This document shows, one piece after another, positions 22,315 to 38,804 of a DNA stretch of 64,000 nt. Origin of the DNA: Flammulina velutipes (Eukaryota; Basidiomycota; Agaricomycetes; Agaricales; Physalacriaceae); the NCBI GenBank assembly GCA_011800155.1, contig CM022368.1:2728001-2792000 (forward strand), written 5' to 3'. The translations under genes and the position numbers were made by a program. The notes below the pieces were generated by a model that was not told where the DNA came from, ran no database searches, and saw only the letters and a list, made by a program, of their open reading frames with translations. Each line of letters opens with the position of its first letter. Position 1 is the first letter of the stretch.

Positions 22315-23723
22315 TTACACAGGCTTGACGAACTCTGGTGGCGCGAACATGAACCTGACGCTGCCTTCATTCTTCCCAATCATGGTAGACGCATCATCCA
22401 AGGTGTCAAGGTGATTTCGTCGCTCGCGCGGCTTGTGTTCGAGTTCTCGTAGGTGGATTTTGAGCTGCGTGAGTTGGTCGGCATTATATGGTATTGGCTC
22501 ATTTAGGTAATGAGAGCCAGAAAGATGACTTCGGGGGGATGACTGGGAGGGGTGAGGCGATGAGGGCGTGCTGGGAGATGTATTTGTAGATGGAAGTTGC
22601 GTAGCGTGTATGAGGAGATCCAGTATTATGTGTGCTATCACTGGAAGGGGGTTGGCATTTCGAAAAAAATTGGATACCGAAGACTTGCCATCTAGGTCTT
22701 CTGCATGTGTTTGGAAACGACGTTCCCAGTCTCCTTGGTGGCTGAGGAGGGTTCGTATGTCTTGTGCGCTTTTGACTTCGGATTCTTGGTGGAGGGGGGA
22801 TACTGCGTCTAACGAGAGTAGACAGGCAGCGACGTATATACTTGCTACGGCAATGGTTACGGGTGGATATTGTATCGTCACTACGGTTCGGTGGCTGGAG
22901 CTATATTAGTCTTTGGATAGAGAGACGCGGATAGGCATACCTGTCTACCGCCGTCCGCCACGCTAACTTGACGAGTTTCTTGTCAGCTGTAGAGAGCCTT
23001 CAGTATGTTATAATTGACAGGGACAATGAGACAGACCTCCTAGAGCTCGTCCTATCTTGATAACGTATGGAAAGGGCATTTTGGAAGTGAAATTGAAACA
23101 TATTGTCTCGAGGATGAGTCGTTCAACGGCTAGCAGTCGTTGTCGGTCGCGTTCGACCATCTAATAAGAGTCAGAACAAGGCTTCGCCCACGTAAGAGGG
23201 CGCACTGTCGGATCCATGGTGTCGAGGTCAACCTCTCCTGCTGGATTCTTGGATTTCGCTACAAGGTCTGGGTAACGCAGAGCGTATGAAACGGCGAGGA
23301 GTTCGCGTGGTTTCTTGAGAGTATCATGCATCTTGGTAGAGACATAGGCGGCTGCTAATGCCACGTCCTAGGGCGAGGTAAGAACAGCAGGTTGACCGGA
23401 GGATGACTTACATGATAATTAAAGTCTTTGCGAGGAAAGAATAGGTGAAATCGGTGGTATAAATTCTGGGCAGTCGCAATAGTTTTTCGGGGGCTACGAA
23501 GCCTTAAATTGGAGTTTTGGAGGGTAGAAAGAGGTACTTGCAAGCCAATTCTTCCACCAAGGGCCTCGAGAAAGCTACATGCTTTCTGTCGAATCTTTTC
23601 TTCTTGTGGGCCTCTTAATTGTCGTTTCTCCGAGAGGTAGTCGATATCCTTCTGGGTGAAATACGGCCTGTGGTACTGCGACGACGAGGCCGCAATTTGG
23701 GAAGGAGACTGCGCGCGGTCCAT
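22315..23723 (-). CDS. cyclin, CTD-kinase (Ctk2/cyclin K)-like
   Basis: This is a cyclin-box protein, probably the cyclin subunit of an RNA polymerase II C-terminal-domain kinase. ATG 23723 gives MDRAQSPSQIAASSS, then YFTQKDIDYLSEKRQL. The first cyclin fold includes RQKACSFLEALGGRIGL, TIATAQNLYHRFHLFFPRKD and, after an intron at about 23360-23413, DVALAAAYVSTKMHDTLKKP and RELLAVSYALRYPDLV. The second part continues with VERDRQRLLAVERLILETIC and FNFTSKMPFPYVIKIG. The last exon (about 22315-22890) carries a second-fold-like helix run (PVTIAVASIYVAACLLSLD) and a Ser/Pro tail. The pattern ERDRQRLLAVER..LETICFNF is like Ctk2/cyclin K/T rather than mitotic cyclins. The gene shares a 50-bp divergent promoter with VPS2. 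Confidence 0.78.
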
Positions 23724-23773
23724 GATCAAGAAAGATGAAGTCACGCGCAGTCTGCACTTGTCCTTTTACCACC
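23724..23773. promoter_or_regulatory. 50-bp bidirectional intergenic region (cyclin / VPS2)
   Basis: Only 50 bp separate the start codons of the minus-strand cyclin (23723) and plus-strand VPS2 (23774). The core promoter elements must therefore be shared or lie within the neighbouring 5' ends. No TATA box is seen. Confidence 0.7.
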
Positions 23774-24706
23774 ATGAACATTATTGCAAGTTCTCATTCT
23801 CTATCTCATCTACTTGTCCTGGCTCACGTATGTCTAGGAAACGCTCTTTGGACGGTCCGTCACCCCAGCAGAGCGTCTGCGCCAGCACCAACGCGCTCTG
23901 GCAAAGGCGCAGCGCGAGCTCGACCGCGAACGCACCAAACTGGAACAGAGCGAGAAGAAACTCATTGCGGATATCAAGAAGAGCGCAAAGGCTGGACAGA
24001 TGGTGCGTCCAACAGTCCTTAGAGTCAATCATCCTCCCTCAACGTTCACAAGAACGCATGCAAGATAATGGCCAAAGATCTCGTCCGTACACGGCGCTAC
24101 GTTCAAAAGTTCACCCAGATGCGCACCCAGCTCCAGGCCGTCGGACTCCGAATACAGACTCTGCGCAGTAACCAGTCTATGGCTGAGGCAATGAGAGGTG
24201 CTACTCGTGTAATTACTGTCTTCTCCTCGTCGTCACCGCGCCAATCGATCTACAGGCTATGGCATCCATGAATCGCGGTCTCAACCTACCTGCAATCCAA
24301 CGCATCATGACAGAATTTGAGAAAGAGAGCTCGATGATGGATATGAAGGAAGAGATGATGTCCGACGCTGTTGACGACGTTATGGAGGACGATCTGGAGG
24401 ACGAGGAGGAAGAGGGCGAGAACATCCTCAAACAGGTTCTCGATGAGATTGGTGTCAACCTTTCACAGCAGGTATGATCTTCGCTGTGACGTCCAACTTG
24501 CCCTTAACGCATTTCTTTAGCTCACCGATGCACCAACCGGTATCGCAGTGGCTTCAGCAGCGCCTGCGAACCGACAACCAGTCGCACTGGGTGAAGCACC
24601 CGGACTCGCATCAAAGCCCACCGATGGTCCTGGGGACGCGCCAGTTGGTGGTTCTACGGACGAGGACGCCTTACAAGCACGTCTGGACGCTCTCCGTCGA
24701 GGTTGA
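23774..24706 (+). CDS. VPS2: ESCRT-III subunit VPS2 / DID4 (CHMP2)
   Basis: This charged coiled-coil protein polymerises on endosomes with VPS24/SNF7 and drives multivesicular-body budding. Exon 1 is only 12 nt (23774-23785, MNII), followed by an intron with a GC donor (GCAAGT..CTAG, 23786-23837). Exon 2 starts ETLFGRSVTPAERLRQHQR, then AKAQRELDRERTKLEQSEKK. Next is the family core KDLVRTRRYVQKFTQMRTQL, RGATRAMASMNRGLNLPAIQ and the acidic region MMDMKEEMMSDAVDDVMEDD. The last exon ends EDALQARLDALRRG, a clear MIM1 motif that recruits the VPS4 MIT domain. Start, core and MIM1 match VPS2/CHMP2 rather than VPS24 or SNF7. Four introns. Confidence 0.93.
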
Positions 24707-24778
24707 TTTACTCTTGGATACGGAATGAGACGCTTTGAATAATAGATACATGGACCGGCAATATGTACAATAGCTTGC

Positions 24779-29252
<4,474 letters not shown>

Positions 29253-29303
29253 GGACGTCTAAAGCCAAGTTCATTGTCTTACGTAATTAAAGCCAACTCT
29301 GTT
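29253..29303. promoter_or_regulatory. 51-bp bidirectional intergenic region (PRP16 / IPI3)
   Basis: Only 51 bp separate the ATG of PRP16 (29252, minus) and that of IPI3 (29304, plus). No TATA box is seen. Both genes act in RNA processing, so shared control is plausible. Confidence 0.65.
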
Positions 29304-31113
29304 ATGCACCTGCACGAAACAATTTTCTGCGCAACTGCTGGCTCCTCGACTGGGCCTGGCGCTGTCTTTATTCATGATATTCAGTCGGGAAACTCTTTGG
29401 CATCGTTCAAGCAGACAAACGCCGCGCCCCATTGCACATCTTTAGTCGAATCTGTCGATGCTCAGGGAGGATTTTTCATCGCGGCTCAACCAGATAAATC
29501 ACTCTTGCACGTCTACAATTTTCAAAAGGTATGTTATGTTCATCTCTAATGACATCCACTATCTGCTCTGCCAGGTAGTCTCGTTCTACGAAAAATGAAA
29601 AGGACACTCACGAATATTTTTTGAGTAGGACCAAATCAGTCTCAAGACTGTACTTCCAGAAAAACTATCCTGTGTCGCACTCGATGCCAAAGGCAATTAT
29701 GCCGCTGGCGGGACAGCAAATGGACGTATTTACCTGTGGGAGGTCGGTCTTCACCTATCTCTCAATTCCATATACTTTACAGTTTTAGGTTTCCTCAGGA
29801 ATCCTCTTTCACGCTTGGGACGCCCATTACCGTGAAGTGACCGTCCTTCGGTTTACGCAGGATGGCGCTGCGTTGATATCAGGAAGCAAAGACTCGGGTG
29901 TCAGTGTTTGGTCAGTGTCCAGGTCAGCATCCTCGTTCTTAACATTGCGGGATGCTAATACTTTATAGATTGGTGGACGATGATCTACAAAATGAGCTTG
30001 TACTTCCCTATTGCGCCTTTTCAGACCACACCCTACCCATTACAGATATTATATGTGGCCTCGGCGCTTTTCCATCATGCAGAGTTTTAACAGCGTCTTT
30101 GGATCACTCTGTGAAGGTACGTTAGTCTCCTATGCGCATGCTTTCGCTAACCCATTCATTATAGCTCTGGGACACCTCTTCAAAATCCCTTCTCACAACT
30201 TTCCAATTTCCTAAACCAATCTCTTGTCTAGTATGGGACGTCACCGAGCGTCTGTTTTTCGCTGCTTCGTCAGATGGTTCCATTCACCAAGTAAACCTCT
30301 TTCGGGAAAGAGCAAACGCGCATCACCTGGAAGCAATTGGTGGAGCAGGCGCGACAGACAGCATTCGCGTAGACGACGAGAACGCAATACCCTCTAATAA
30401 GAGATTAATATCTGTCGGGTCCGCATTCAAATATCTCTATGTCTTAAATTCACTGACTTTGCGTAGGAACGAAATTACTTGCCTGACGATATCCCTAACA
30501 TCGTCTCTACTCGTAGTGGGCACTGCATCGGGCATTGTCAACATCTATGATATTGCGTCCCACCAGCTTTTACGCTCTATAACGGCCCACAAAGACCTTT
30601 CAATAACATACCTAGCAACAATGCTTCGACCTCCAGATCTCATAGGTCACATCAGCCTTGGACTAAGCCTCAGCGCTTCTTCAGACACTCGAGATGTCAT
30701 TCCCGTGAAGCCTGTTCTTCCCTTCCAGCGGATGCGCGAGTCCAAAGCTCGCGAATCCCACGAGGTGTCGATGCTTTTACCTGCTCGTGGCTCGGTAAAT
30801 CTCTTTATCAATCATTCATAACCTCTGTTGACGTGTCATGCAGCATTTCGAAGACGAAGAGTCATTCTACTCAACGTCGTCAATGCTCAAAGATCACGAA
30901 CACTTTGTTGGTTCATCCACGTCTGGCGGAACGGGGGATGATGCGAGCTCGTTGCGTATTCGGGTAGCTGATTTGGAGAGCGAAGTACAACAACTGAGGG
31001 AACACCTGGGGAAGGCAAAAGGTATCAACGACACGATGTGGAACACTGTGGTCCAGCGTGTTGTGAAGACTACGGATGACCGTCCTACAAAACGCGGACG
31101 GACAAATACATAG
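29304..31113 (+). CDS. IPI3: IPI3 / WDR18-like WD40 protein, pre-60S ribosome processing
   Basis: Ipi3 is a WD40 subunit of the Rix1 complex that works in ITS2 processing and pre-60S maturation (also linked to replication licensing). The protein starts MHLHETIFCATAGSSTGPGA and runs through WD repeats with visible GH/WD-type strands: CVALDAKGNYAAGGTANGRI-YLWE, VTVLRFTQDGAALISGSKDSG-VSVWS, SDHTLPITDIICGLGA..VLTASLDHSVK-LWD, CLVWDVTERLFFAASSDGSI, and ITCLTISLTSSLLVVGTASG-IVNIYD. The end has a predicted coiled coil (RIRVADLESEVQQLREHLGK) and a basic tail (RPTKRGRTNT). About seven introns. The two-state repeat order and the C-terminal coiled coil fit WDR18/Ipi3 well. It is divergent from PRP16. 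Confidence 0.83.
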
Positions 31114-31690
31114 TTCTCCTTTGAGGTTATTGTCGCCGGTATATACTTGTTTTTAACTTGAAGGTTAAACCACAAAAGTACCGAGCCGTAAACCTTGGCT
31201 GTTCGAATAACGTGCAGATATGGTGCCAACTCCTACCGTAAAATGATTCTCTACTGTCAGTGTGTATATTACATTCTCAGTAAACTTCCCAGGCGTTGGA
31301 AAGTATTTTAATGAATGAGGCGTGAATAAACGTACACAGGGGTCCACATCAGTCAACAGATCTCGGACCGGGGAGAAGCAAAAAACCGCGGTGTGGGAAA
31401 TCAGCGCTGGCTGGCAGCTACATACGAACGTGCTAGGAAATATCTATCTATCCCTTGCAGCTGCAAGGAATCCACTGGGTTCTGACCGGGTGGTCGCTGT
31501 GGCGGACATTCAGCGGACCGCGGACCGAGCGATCCGGTCGGCGTGAATTGCAATCAGAGAGGGACCTCGGTGGTCTGACTGTAACGTCCATAGTCTGCGC
31601 CCGCGCCTGCACCTGCGCCTGGGACTGTCTGTACTTTGGTTTGTTTGGCTCTGTCTTTGCCCGGATCTCTCTTGTCTTCCTACCCCCACC
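31114..31690. other. intergenic region, promoter of GUT2
   Basis: I see no gene. The 3' UTR of IPI3 is followed by a GC-rich stretch with repeated CGCCTGCACCTGCGCCTG-like units (about 31597-31622) and a pyrimidine-rich run ending CCTACCCCCACC immediately before the ATG at 31691. Confidence 0.5.
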
Positions 31691-34314
31691 ATGGGTGTCT
31701 TTGCGAGAGTATTCAATCGTCGCACGTTTGCATACGCTACTGGTGCTACTGGTCTTACGGCAGCTGGCGGCTATTGGTATCTCAATTCCGGTCCTGCATA
31801 TCCTCTGTCTACCAAAGAGACACGTAGACCGCCGCCGCCATGGACGCCCCCGTCAAGACAAGAGATGCTTGACCGACTAAAGGCGTCGGGCAAGATTCGG
31901 ACGGAACCAGGTTCCGACGAGGAGTTTGATCTGCTTGTAGTTGGTGGGGGTGCTACCGGAGCAGGTGTCGCTGTTGATGCTGCTAGCAGAGGCCTCAAGG
32001 TCGCACTAGTGGAACGGGATGATTTCAGTGCCGGTAGGTCATGGAGTTATTGCCGGACATCGTATTCACCGCTCCTCAAGGGACGTCTTCTAAATCCACA
32101 AAGCTCGTACATGGTGGTGTCCGCTATCTGCAAAAGGCTATCTTCGAACTCGACTACGAACAATACAAACTCGTGCGCGAAGCCCTCCACGAACGCAAGA
32201 TATTTCTCCAAACCGCGCCGTACCTCTCTGCCATGCTGCCTATCATGCTTCCCATCTACAAGTATGTAATGTATACCCCTCAAAGTGGAGCGTTCTAAGG
32301 AGACCAGGTATTGGCAGGTTCCGTATTACTTTGCAGGTTGTAAGATGTACGACATCCTAGCCGGAAAAGAGAACATGGAAACATCCTATCTCATGAGTAA
32401 AGGAAAGGCCTTGGAAACATTCCCCATGCTGAAAAGTGATGGCTTGGTTGGTGCAGTGGTATACTATGATGGTACGTTTTCATTCGCGACGGGAAGCGAG
32501 ATGGCATTTGACGCTAAACCAAGGACAACACAATGATTCCCGGATGAACATGGCTTTAATAATGACCGCTGTCAAAGAGGGCGCGACCGTGACGAACTAC
32601 ACTGAAGTTACTGAACTGCACAAGGATGCCTCTGGTAAACTCAACGGCGCAAAGGTAAAGGATACTCTCACCGGCGACGAATGGAACATACGCGCAAAGG
32701 TGTGTTCGAAATTACTTTCATATTAGCGCGAACGCATCGTGACGAACGTTGTAGGGAATAATTAACGCGACTGGCCCGTTCTCCGACGACTTGCTGACAC
32801 TGGATAACCCACAACACAAGCCTATCGTTCAAGCATCGTCTGGCATACACATAACCCTGCCTAGTTATTATTCTCCACGGAAGATGGGCCTTCTCGATCC
32901 CTCTACCTCCGACGGTCGCGTCATTTTCTTCCTTCCATGGCAGGGAAACACGATAGCTGGGACGACCGACTCTCCCGCAGCTGTGACGCGTGATCCCATG
33001 GCACAGGAAGAAGAAATTCGATGGGTACTCAACGAAGTCCGACACTATCTTTCTCCTGATATCAAAGTTCGTCGCGGAGATGTTCTAAGCGCGTGGAGTG
33101 GCCTTCGACCTTTGGTGAGGAATCCCAACGCAGCAAGTACGGAAGGTCTCGTTCGCAACCACATGATCTACGTCAGCGATAGTGGTCTGTTGACAATCGC
33201 TGGAGGCAAATGGACCACGTATCGCGCTATGGCCCAGGAAACCGTCGACGAGGCTGTCAAGATCTTCCACCTGGAGAATCGCGTCAAGAGCGGCTGTGTC
33301 ACGGAAACCCTCAGGCTTGTTGGCAGCCATGGCTGGAGCCGTAATATGTTCATTGGTCTGGTCCAGCGAGTGCGTAGTTTTATGACGAGCCCAATACGTT
33401 CCCTGGAGTTTAACACATCTATCTTCAGTTTGGTATCGAGTCAGACGTGGCGAAGCACCTTTCCGAAAATTATGGAGATCGCGCATGGACTGTGTGCTCG
33501 CTCGCTGCTGAAACTGGCCTCAGCTGGCCTTTACATGGCATCCGCTTAAACCCGCAATTCCCGTGTATGTTGTCATCTATGAACTTATGATAATTGTCTC
33601 ATCATTTTCGCAGATCTCGAAGCTGAAGTGCGTTATGCTGTTCATCACGAATACGCACAAAAGGCCACAGATGTCCTCGCTCGTCGTACCCGTCTATCTT
33701 TCTTGAATGTCCAATCGGCTGTTGATGCTCTTCCACGTGTGGTCGAAATAATGGCTGAAGAGCTTGGATGGTCGCGTGCGAGAAAGGCCCAGGAGATCAA
33801 ACAGACTTTGGTATTCCTGCGGAGCATGGGTTTCAACCAAGCTGACGCCGTTCACATCCGACCCGCCGAAACATACGTCAAGAAGGTCTGGGAGAAGGTC
33901 GAAGGCGCTCTCTATGGTCCTTCACATGCTCGCAAAGCCCTGTACGCTCGCGCCAAATTCGAGCCCGGCGAAGTGAACGCGTTGAGGACTGCTTTCGCGA
34001 AGACTGCAGGAGACCTACAGACTATCAAGACGACGGATATTATCCCCATTCTGAAGGATATTTCTGGGTATGAAGACGTTACACCGAAGGACTACGAATA
34101 TGTGCTACGGGAATCCGGTCTCCCGATACAAGATCAGATTCAGTTCGATGAGTTCGTTGAGGTAGGTCATTCCTTCTTTGTGCGCAGTACAGATGCTCAA
34201 TCTCTCTGGTAGGTCTGTGGCAATTTGAAGGAAATTTCATTCAAGCAGCTCCCTGTCCACAACAACAGGCTGAGTGCTAGGATACCCGTAGAGAAGAGTG
34301 GAGGAGGCGTATAA
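31691..34314 (+). CDS. GUT2: mitochondrial FAD-dependent glycerol-3-phosphate dehydrogenase
   Basis: The enzyme oxidises glycerol 3-phosphate to dihydroxyacetone phosphate at the inner mitochondrial membrane, passing electrons to ubiquinone. The N-terminus is Arg-rich with a hydrophobic stretch (RTFAYATGATGLTAAGGYWY), consistent with mitochondrial targeting and a membrane anchor. The FAD-binding Rossmann motif DLLVVGGGATGAGVAVDAAS is followed by GTSSKSTKLVHGGVRYLQKA, where an intron splits the motif at about 32034. Then come GIINATGPFSD, RVIFFLPWQGNTIAGTTDSP, SAWSGLRPLV and IAGGKWTTYRAMAQETVDEA. The C-terminal domain includes AVHHEYAQKATDVLARRTRL and SFLNVQSAVDALPRVVEIMA, then a helical segment with EF-hand-like spacing (ALRTAFAKTAGDLQTIKTTD) as in animal GPD2. 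The last exon (34210-34314) ends EKSGGGV. About nine introns. Confidence 0.95.
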
Positions 34315-34448
34315 ATGATTGACTGATGCGGTATACCGACCTCGGAGGGCGTACCATGATCCGCCAGCTGAGCGTAATTGCACGAAACAACCTTCCATTA
34401 TTAGTGGTTTCGTAGTGTCTTGTCGTAGACTGTCGTAGATGAACGATG

Positions 34449-36370
34449 TCATGCCAGTGACCCCACATCACGGTTCGCCGGTGCTGTCTCGCTTTCCGCA
34501 AGAACTTTCTTTCGTATGCGTGGTTTGATAGGACGTAGCTTCTTGAAAAGTTCCCTATAATTGTGCAGCTCCCAGCACTTGGCTCTTCCGGGACATTCAT
34601 GCCTCACCGACCGACCAAAATCGATGAGACGTATATCCCCTTCCTCGTTGATAACAACATTGCGAGGTGTGAAATCATTATGTTGGAATCCTGCCGCGTG
34701 TAACCCCTCGAGACATCGTGTTATTTCACGTCTAGCAACAAGTCTCATCAACACTTTGCCAAATCATAAGAAATGAACAAAACGAACATTTGCTTAGACT
34801 TCAAACCTTTGAGAGACAGAGTCTCCCATCCATCATAGCCTTTCAGTCGAGTCCCAGCGTCTTCCAGAATGATCATCGCAGCAACGTAGCCTTCCAGACC
34901 GTGTGATCCGTAATCCTTTAGAACATACGACCCGTAGGACGTCGGAGCAACGACAGCAGCGCGCGTCGCCAGTGTCTCGTAGATTTGCGCTTCTCGTGCA
35001 AGGCTCGTAAAGTCTCTGCGATACGCCAATTTAACAATGATCGACCTGGCTGACCCGTCAGCGAACGTCGCCGTTCCGCGCCACGCCATGTCATAGTCGG
35101 TCCTTCGGAGAGGCTCCTTGAGGATTACGTTGGTCAGAGTATTTGCAGCGGGGCGCGAATCATGGGTATGGAGAACAGGGTGTACGTGGAGACAGTAGAA
35201 GTCCCAAAGGAAACTGTCGGTCGACATCGCGGCGCCATCAGAAGGAGATAGCATAGGAGCTTTAGTTGTAGACGGTGAACCATCGATGACAGAGGCGGCG
35301 AAAGAGCAGGGCAAAAGGGTACGGGACTCCGGAGAGATTGGCGGATGGTCGAATGAAAGAAGTATCTTCTCGGGCAACTGGTTACTCAGGCCCGAGTTTT
35401 CTCCTCCGTCTGGCGTTGAATCCGCAAGAGGAATTGGAAAGGATAGCACATTGTCGGCAGGCATCCTGATCTTTTCCACTGAACAAGGAAGTAGAAGAAA
35501 CGCCAATACAGCGATGAAAGGTATCTGAGACTCGCCTGGTCCGACGCTGTGGCAGTCTGAGAGTATGATTGCTACAGACCCATCTGGACGACGGCCTGGA
35601 AGCTAAGTTAGTGTCGCTTCCGACTCTTGTGAAATATCCAACTCACACAATTCGGAGAAGACGAATTTGTCTCCTGTATACAGTACACCGAATCGTTTGT
35701 GCAGTGACTCTCCTGTCAAACAGAGACTATGGGCCGCCATCTAAGCAGGAAGTCAGGAAAGTCCTTAATAACGGGAAAAACGCGGCTTTACCCTCATAAC
35801 AATGGCAGAGCCGTTCGAAAGACATCCTTTCTCTAGTCGCCTTGTTTTCAGCATGTCCGGCAATTGAAAGTTCAGCACATCCGGCCGTTCAAAGTTTAGG
35901 GCGATACTCCAAGCTTGGCTGGGATCGTGTGCTATAAGTGCTTTTATATCACAACCGCCGTGGGGCATCTTGGATGTCTGAAGACAGACACCAGTCAGCG
36001 GCAATGAAGGCTCCGCCTGGGTAAGCAATAGGGCGAGAATTGAAACTATGTTACCGGCGGTGTGCGTCCGGAGGCCATCGTGGCTCGTGAAGTACATGCT
36101 GTCCGTTTTTGTGATCATTTCTTTAACGTAGATGCTTACGGCTGGCCGAAGAGGAGTGTCGGTAAGATTATGCTCTCGCACATAGTCCGTGAGGCCTTCC
36201 AGTATGCGAGGAACCATGGAAGAATCGTGGAGCACATAGGTAGGCCGCGTTGGCAGCAGAAAGAGGTCCACATAGTCGTCTGGGTCATGTTCTTCTTCGT
36301 TTTGGACTATGGGAGGAAATGACGGGAAGCAATAGGTTAGAATGTCGCCCCAGGTTGTAGGTGTTTGCAT
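34449..36370 (-). CDS. protein-kinase-like protein of unknown target
   Basis: From ATG 36370 (MQTPTTWGDILTYCFPSFPP) several exons join through short introns (about 35790-35740, 35640-35600, 35530-35510, 34790-34745). The middle has a beta-sheet-rich lobe with TATFADGSARSIIVKLAYRR, a likely kinase Lys, and AREAQIYETL, a helix-C-like Glu. Then comes VAAMIILEDAG, resembling a hinge. The last exon holds the catalytic-loop-like GLHAAGFQHNDFTPRNVVIN and the metal-binding IRLIDFGRS. This is the pattern of kinase-like (APH/RIO-type) phosphotransferases expanded in mushroom genomes. The N-terminal 200 residues have no recognised domain. Loop residues Asp and Asn are intact, so activity is possible. 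The target is unknown. Its first about 54 codons have been copied into the spacer at 39798-39968. Confidence 0.72.
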
Positions 36371-36596
36371 TTTGAAAAGGAGGTATGATTGAGAATTTTC
36401 CTATTCTCGCGAGCCCATAGTAGGAAATTTGTGGTACACACCACTATAGATTTCAAGTCGTCTCTGTGTATAGATGAAGGCGTCTAGTGCAGTGACTTCA
36501 CGGTGGTAGGAAGCCAAAGGATGCGGTCCGGAATCACCGGCATTGATTATTATTATGTAAGGATATAAATGTGGCGTACATATCTCTTGCTTATCT

Positions 36597-38804
36597 TCAA
36601 TATTGAACCTTTTCAGGAGGGAAAACGTTATAGTCATCTTCAGGCATCTGATATGGCTTGTAATCCGAATTTTTTCTTGAACCCTTTGCGGAACCCCACA
36701 AAGTCATAGCGAAACCAATAGCCTTACCATTCGCTTGAAGAGTGTTGTCCGTCCGATCAGATATGTTGATAGTCCATGATCCTTTCGGGTCATGCCCCCT
36801 ACGCAAACGAATCAATGGCATCATTACTGTATATCTAGTAAAAGACGTACCAGTGCTTCACCGACGAAAATGTCCATCCTTGGAGACCTGTTGGATCCGA
36901 GTCAAGCGGGCGAGATTTTCCCATCCTACTAACAATACCACCTGGGCCAGTGAGTGTAACCTGAATATCACCCCGTCTCTTATGCTGTACCCACACCCTC
37001 ACTTGCACATGCTCGATAGTATCAAAATCATCATCGTTCACCATCTTCTGGGTGACCTCGATTGTATGCGACACTCCAGATTTGCTCAGAGGTTTGCCAC
37101 CAGTGAACTCGCCACTTTTTGTCATCGCTCCGCCTTCAAATGCTACAGGGGGGAACATCATCCATACTTGAGGTTTGACCAACGGCCACGTCTTCGCTGC
37201 CTTGACGAAAGCATATGCGTCGAGGACACCGAACCCGAGCTCATCGCTATATTTGTGCTTGGACGAGGTGTCCCAGCCATCGTGGCCGTCAACCCGACGA
37301 GCAGTCTCAACGATGAGATATTGCATGTCTCGCCAACTCAGCTCAGGACGTGCTTCCAGAGCCAGCGCGAAGATACCAGCTGCAGCTGGTGCTGCGGCAG
37401 ACGTTTGAGCGGTCGTTTCGCCACAAGCATCATCACTTCCAACACCACTGAGAGAGAACTAAACGAGTCGTCAGAACGATTACTGATTATCCTAGTCTTG
37501 CTGGACTCACTAATTCTGGATGACCTCTGCCCTTATTGCTGTACGTCACTGCCATGAGAGCGGTACAACTGGAAGAATATTCTGCGTGTTTGTTATCTTC
37601 GTCCAGTGCACCAATAGCAATCGAGTATATGCTGGGCGATGCGTCGTTAATTAATCAAACAAATACGGTAAACACTTGTATTTGCTTACCTGTTCACCCA
37701 ACCATCATAGTTGCAACTATCGCCCATTTTATGAGAGTTTCCACCTGCGAATACGAAGATGCTTCCTTTTGTGCCCCTTCCCTGGGTGACACCGTCGACG
37801 AGAGCCTTTTTGGTGACATACGAGGGAGCAATCATTCTCCTGCCTCGGGTTGGTGGTCCGTAGCCACAGCTATAGATGGACACGTCCTGGTTTTTATGCG
37901 TCAACGCACCCGCCTCGTGGGAGTCATTCATTTCACCATCCGACATGATTCGCAGACCTGCGACTTTTGACTTGAAAGCAATACCCACGCCACAGATTTC
38001 GTTCTTCGCAGCAGCAATGATACCAGCGGATGGGGTGCCATGGTCGTCGTTTTCTGTCGGTTTGGGTAGTTGTTTCGTTCCACCCACGAAATCATGCGAC
38101 TGCTCCTGAGCCTAGTAATAATGAGTCTAGCATAAATGAATGTAGGAAGAATCACTTACAAAGTTGCTCGCAAGATCTTTATGGTCAGACCTCAACCCAT
38201 CGTCTACAATAGCTATGGTAACCCCTGCTCCTGTGACGCCTAACTCCTCCCATGCACGCACGACGTTGTGTGTTCGCTCGGGGAATTCTGGGTTCGCCAA
38301 GGACCACTGTTCAGTTTGAAATGCAGGGTCCTTGATATTCAGACGTTTAGCGATAGCGCTGGGAGTATCCTGCTGCTGTCTACGGCGCAATGGGACGGTG
38401 GGATGAGGACTCCGATGTTCAACTTGGTGGGGTATTTCTCGTGATAGGTGCTTCACGGCGGACAACACTGGCTCACGCTTATCTTCTCCTCTCCGTTGAA
38501 GCGATGTCTCCCGGCGCATCCTCCAGTAAGAAGCCAGGACAGGATCGCCCTTCTCGACGTATTCTGCTCTTCCAACTAGAGTAGGAGGAGCCTCCGTCCG
38601 TGTCAGCCACATTCCTTCCAGGTTACCAATAGGTTCCACAATCTGCAGGCCAAGAAGTCTCGCAACGTCGTCCAGCGGCGCGTAGACAGAATCGTGGTGT
38701 AAGACATAGTAGCTGTGTGTCTCACGAGTTTGGTTGTGAAATAGAGCTGAAACTGAGGAAGAAAGTATCAGGGAAAAGCCAAAGAGGATGGGTTTAGACT
38801 TCAT
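36597..38804 (-). CDS. secreted kexin-like S8 serine peptidase, copy A
   Basis: A kexin-type subtilase (S8B) with P domain. ATG 38804 gives a signal peptide (KPILFGFSLILSSSVSA) and then a proregion with a basic RRRQQQ stretch. Next is the catalytic domain: Asp in VTIAIVDDGLRSDHKDL, His in DDHGTPSAGIIAA, oxyanion Asn in IFVFAGGNSHKMGDSCNYDG, and Ser in TAQTSAAAPAAAGIFALALE. The regions LSWRDMQYLIVETARRVDGH and HTIEVTQKMV..IEHVQVRVWV, plus LQGWTFSSVKHWG, match the P domain. No C-terminal transmembrane helix is present, unlike Kex2, so it is probably secreted or lumenal. The kexin S1-pocket segment WGPxDDG is replaced by YGPPTRG, and the Gly before the catalytic TSA is Gln. Five exons, stop at 36597-36599. 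Paralogue of the gene at 40193-42378. Confidence 0.88.

Noticed and set aside
23360..23560. extra short intron in the cyclin gene (near 23500)
   Set aside because: The only candidate is 35 bp and breaks the frame, whereas the frame is open straight through.
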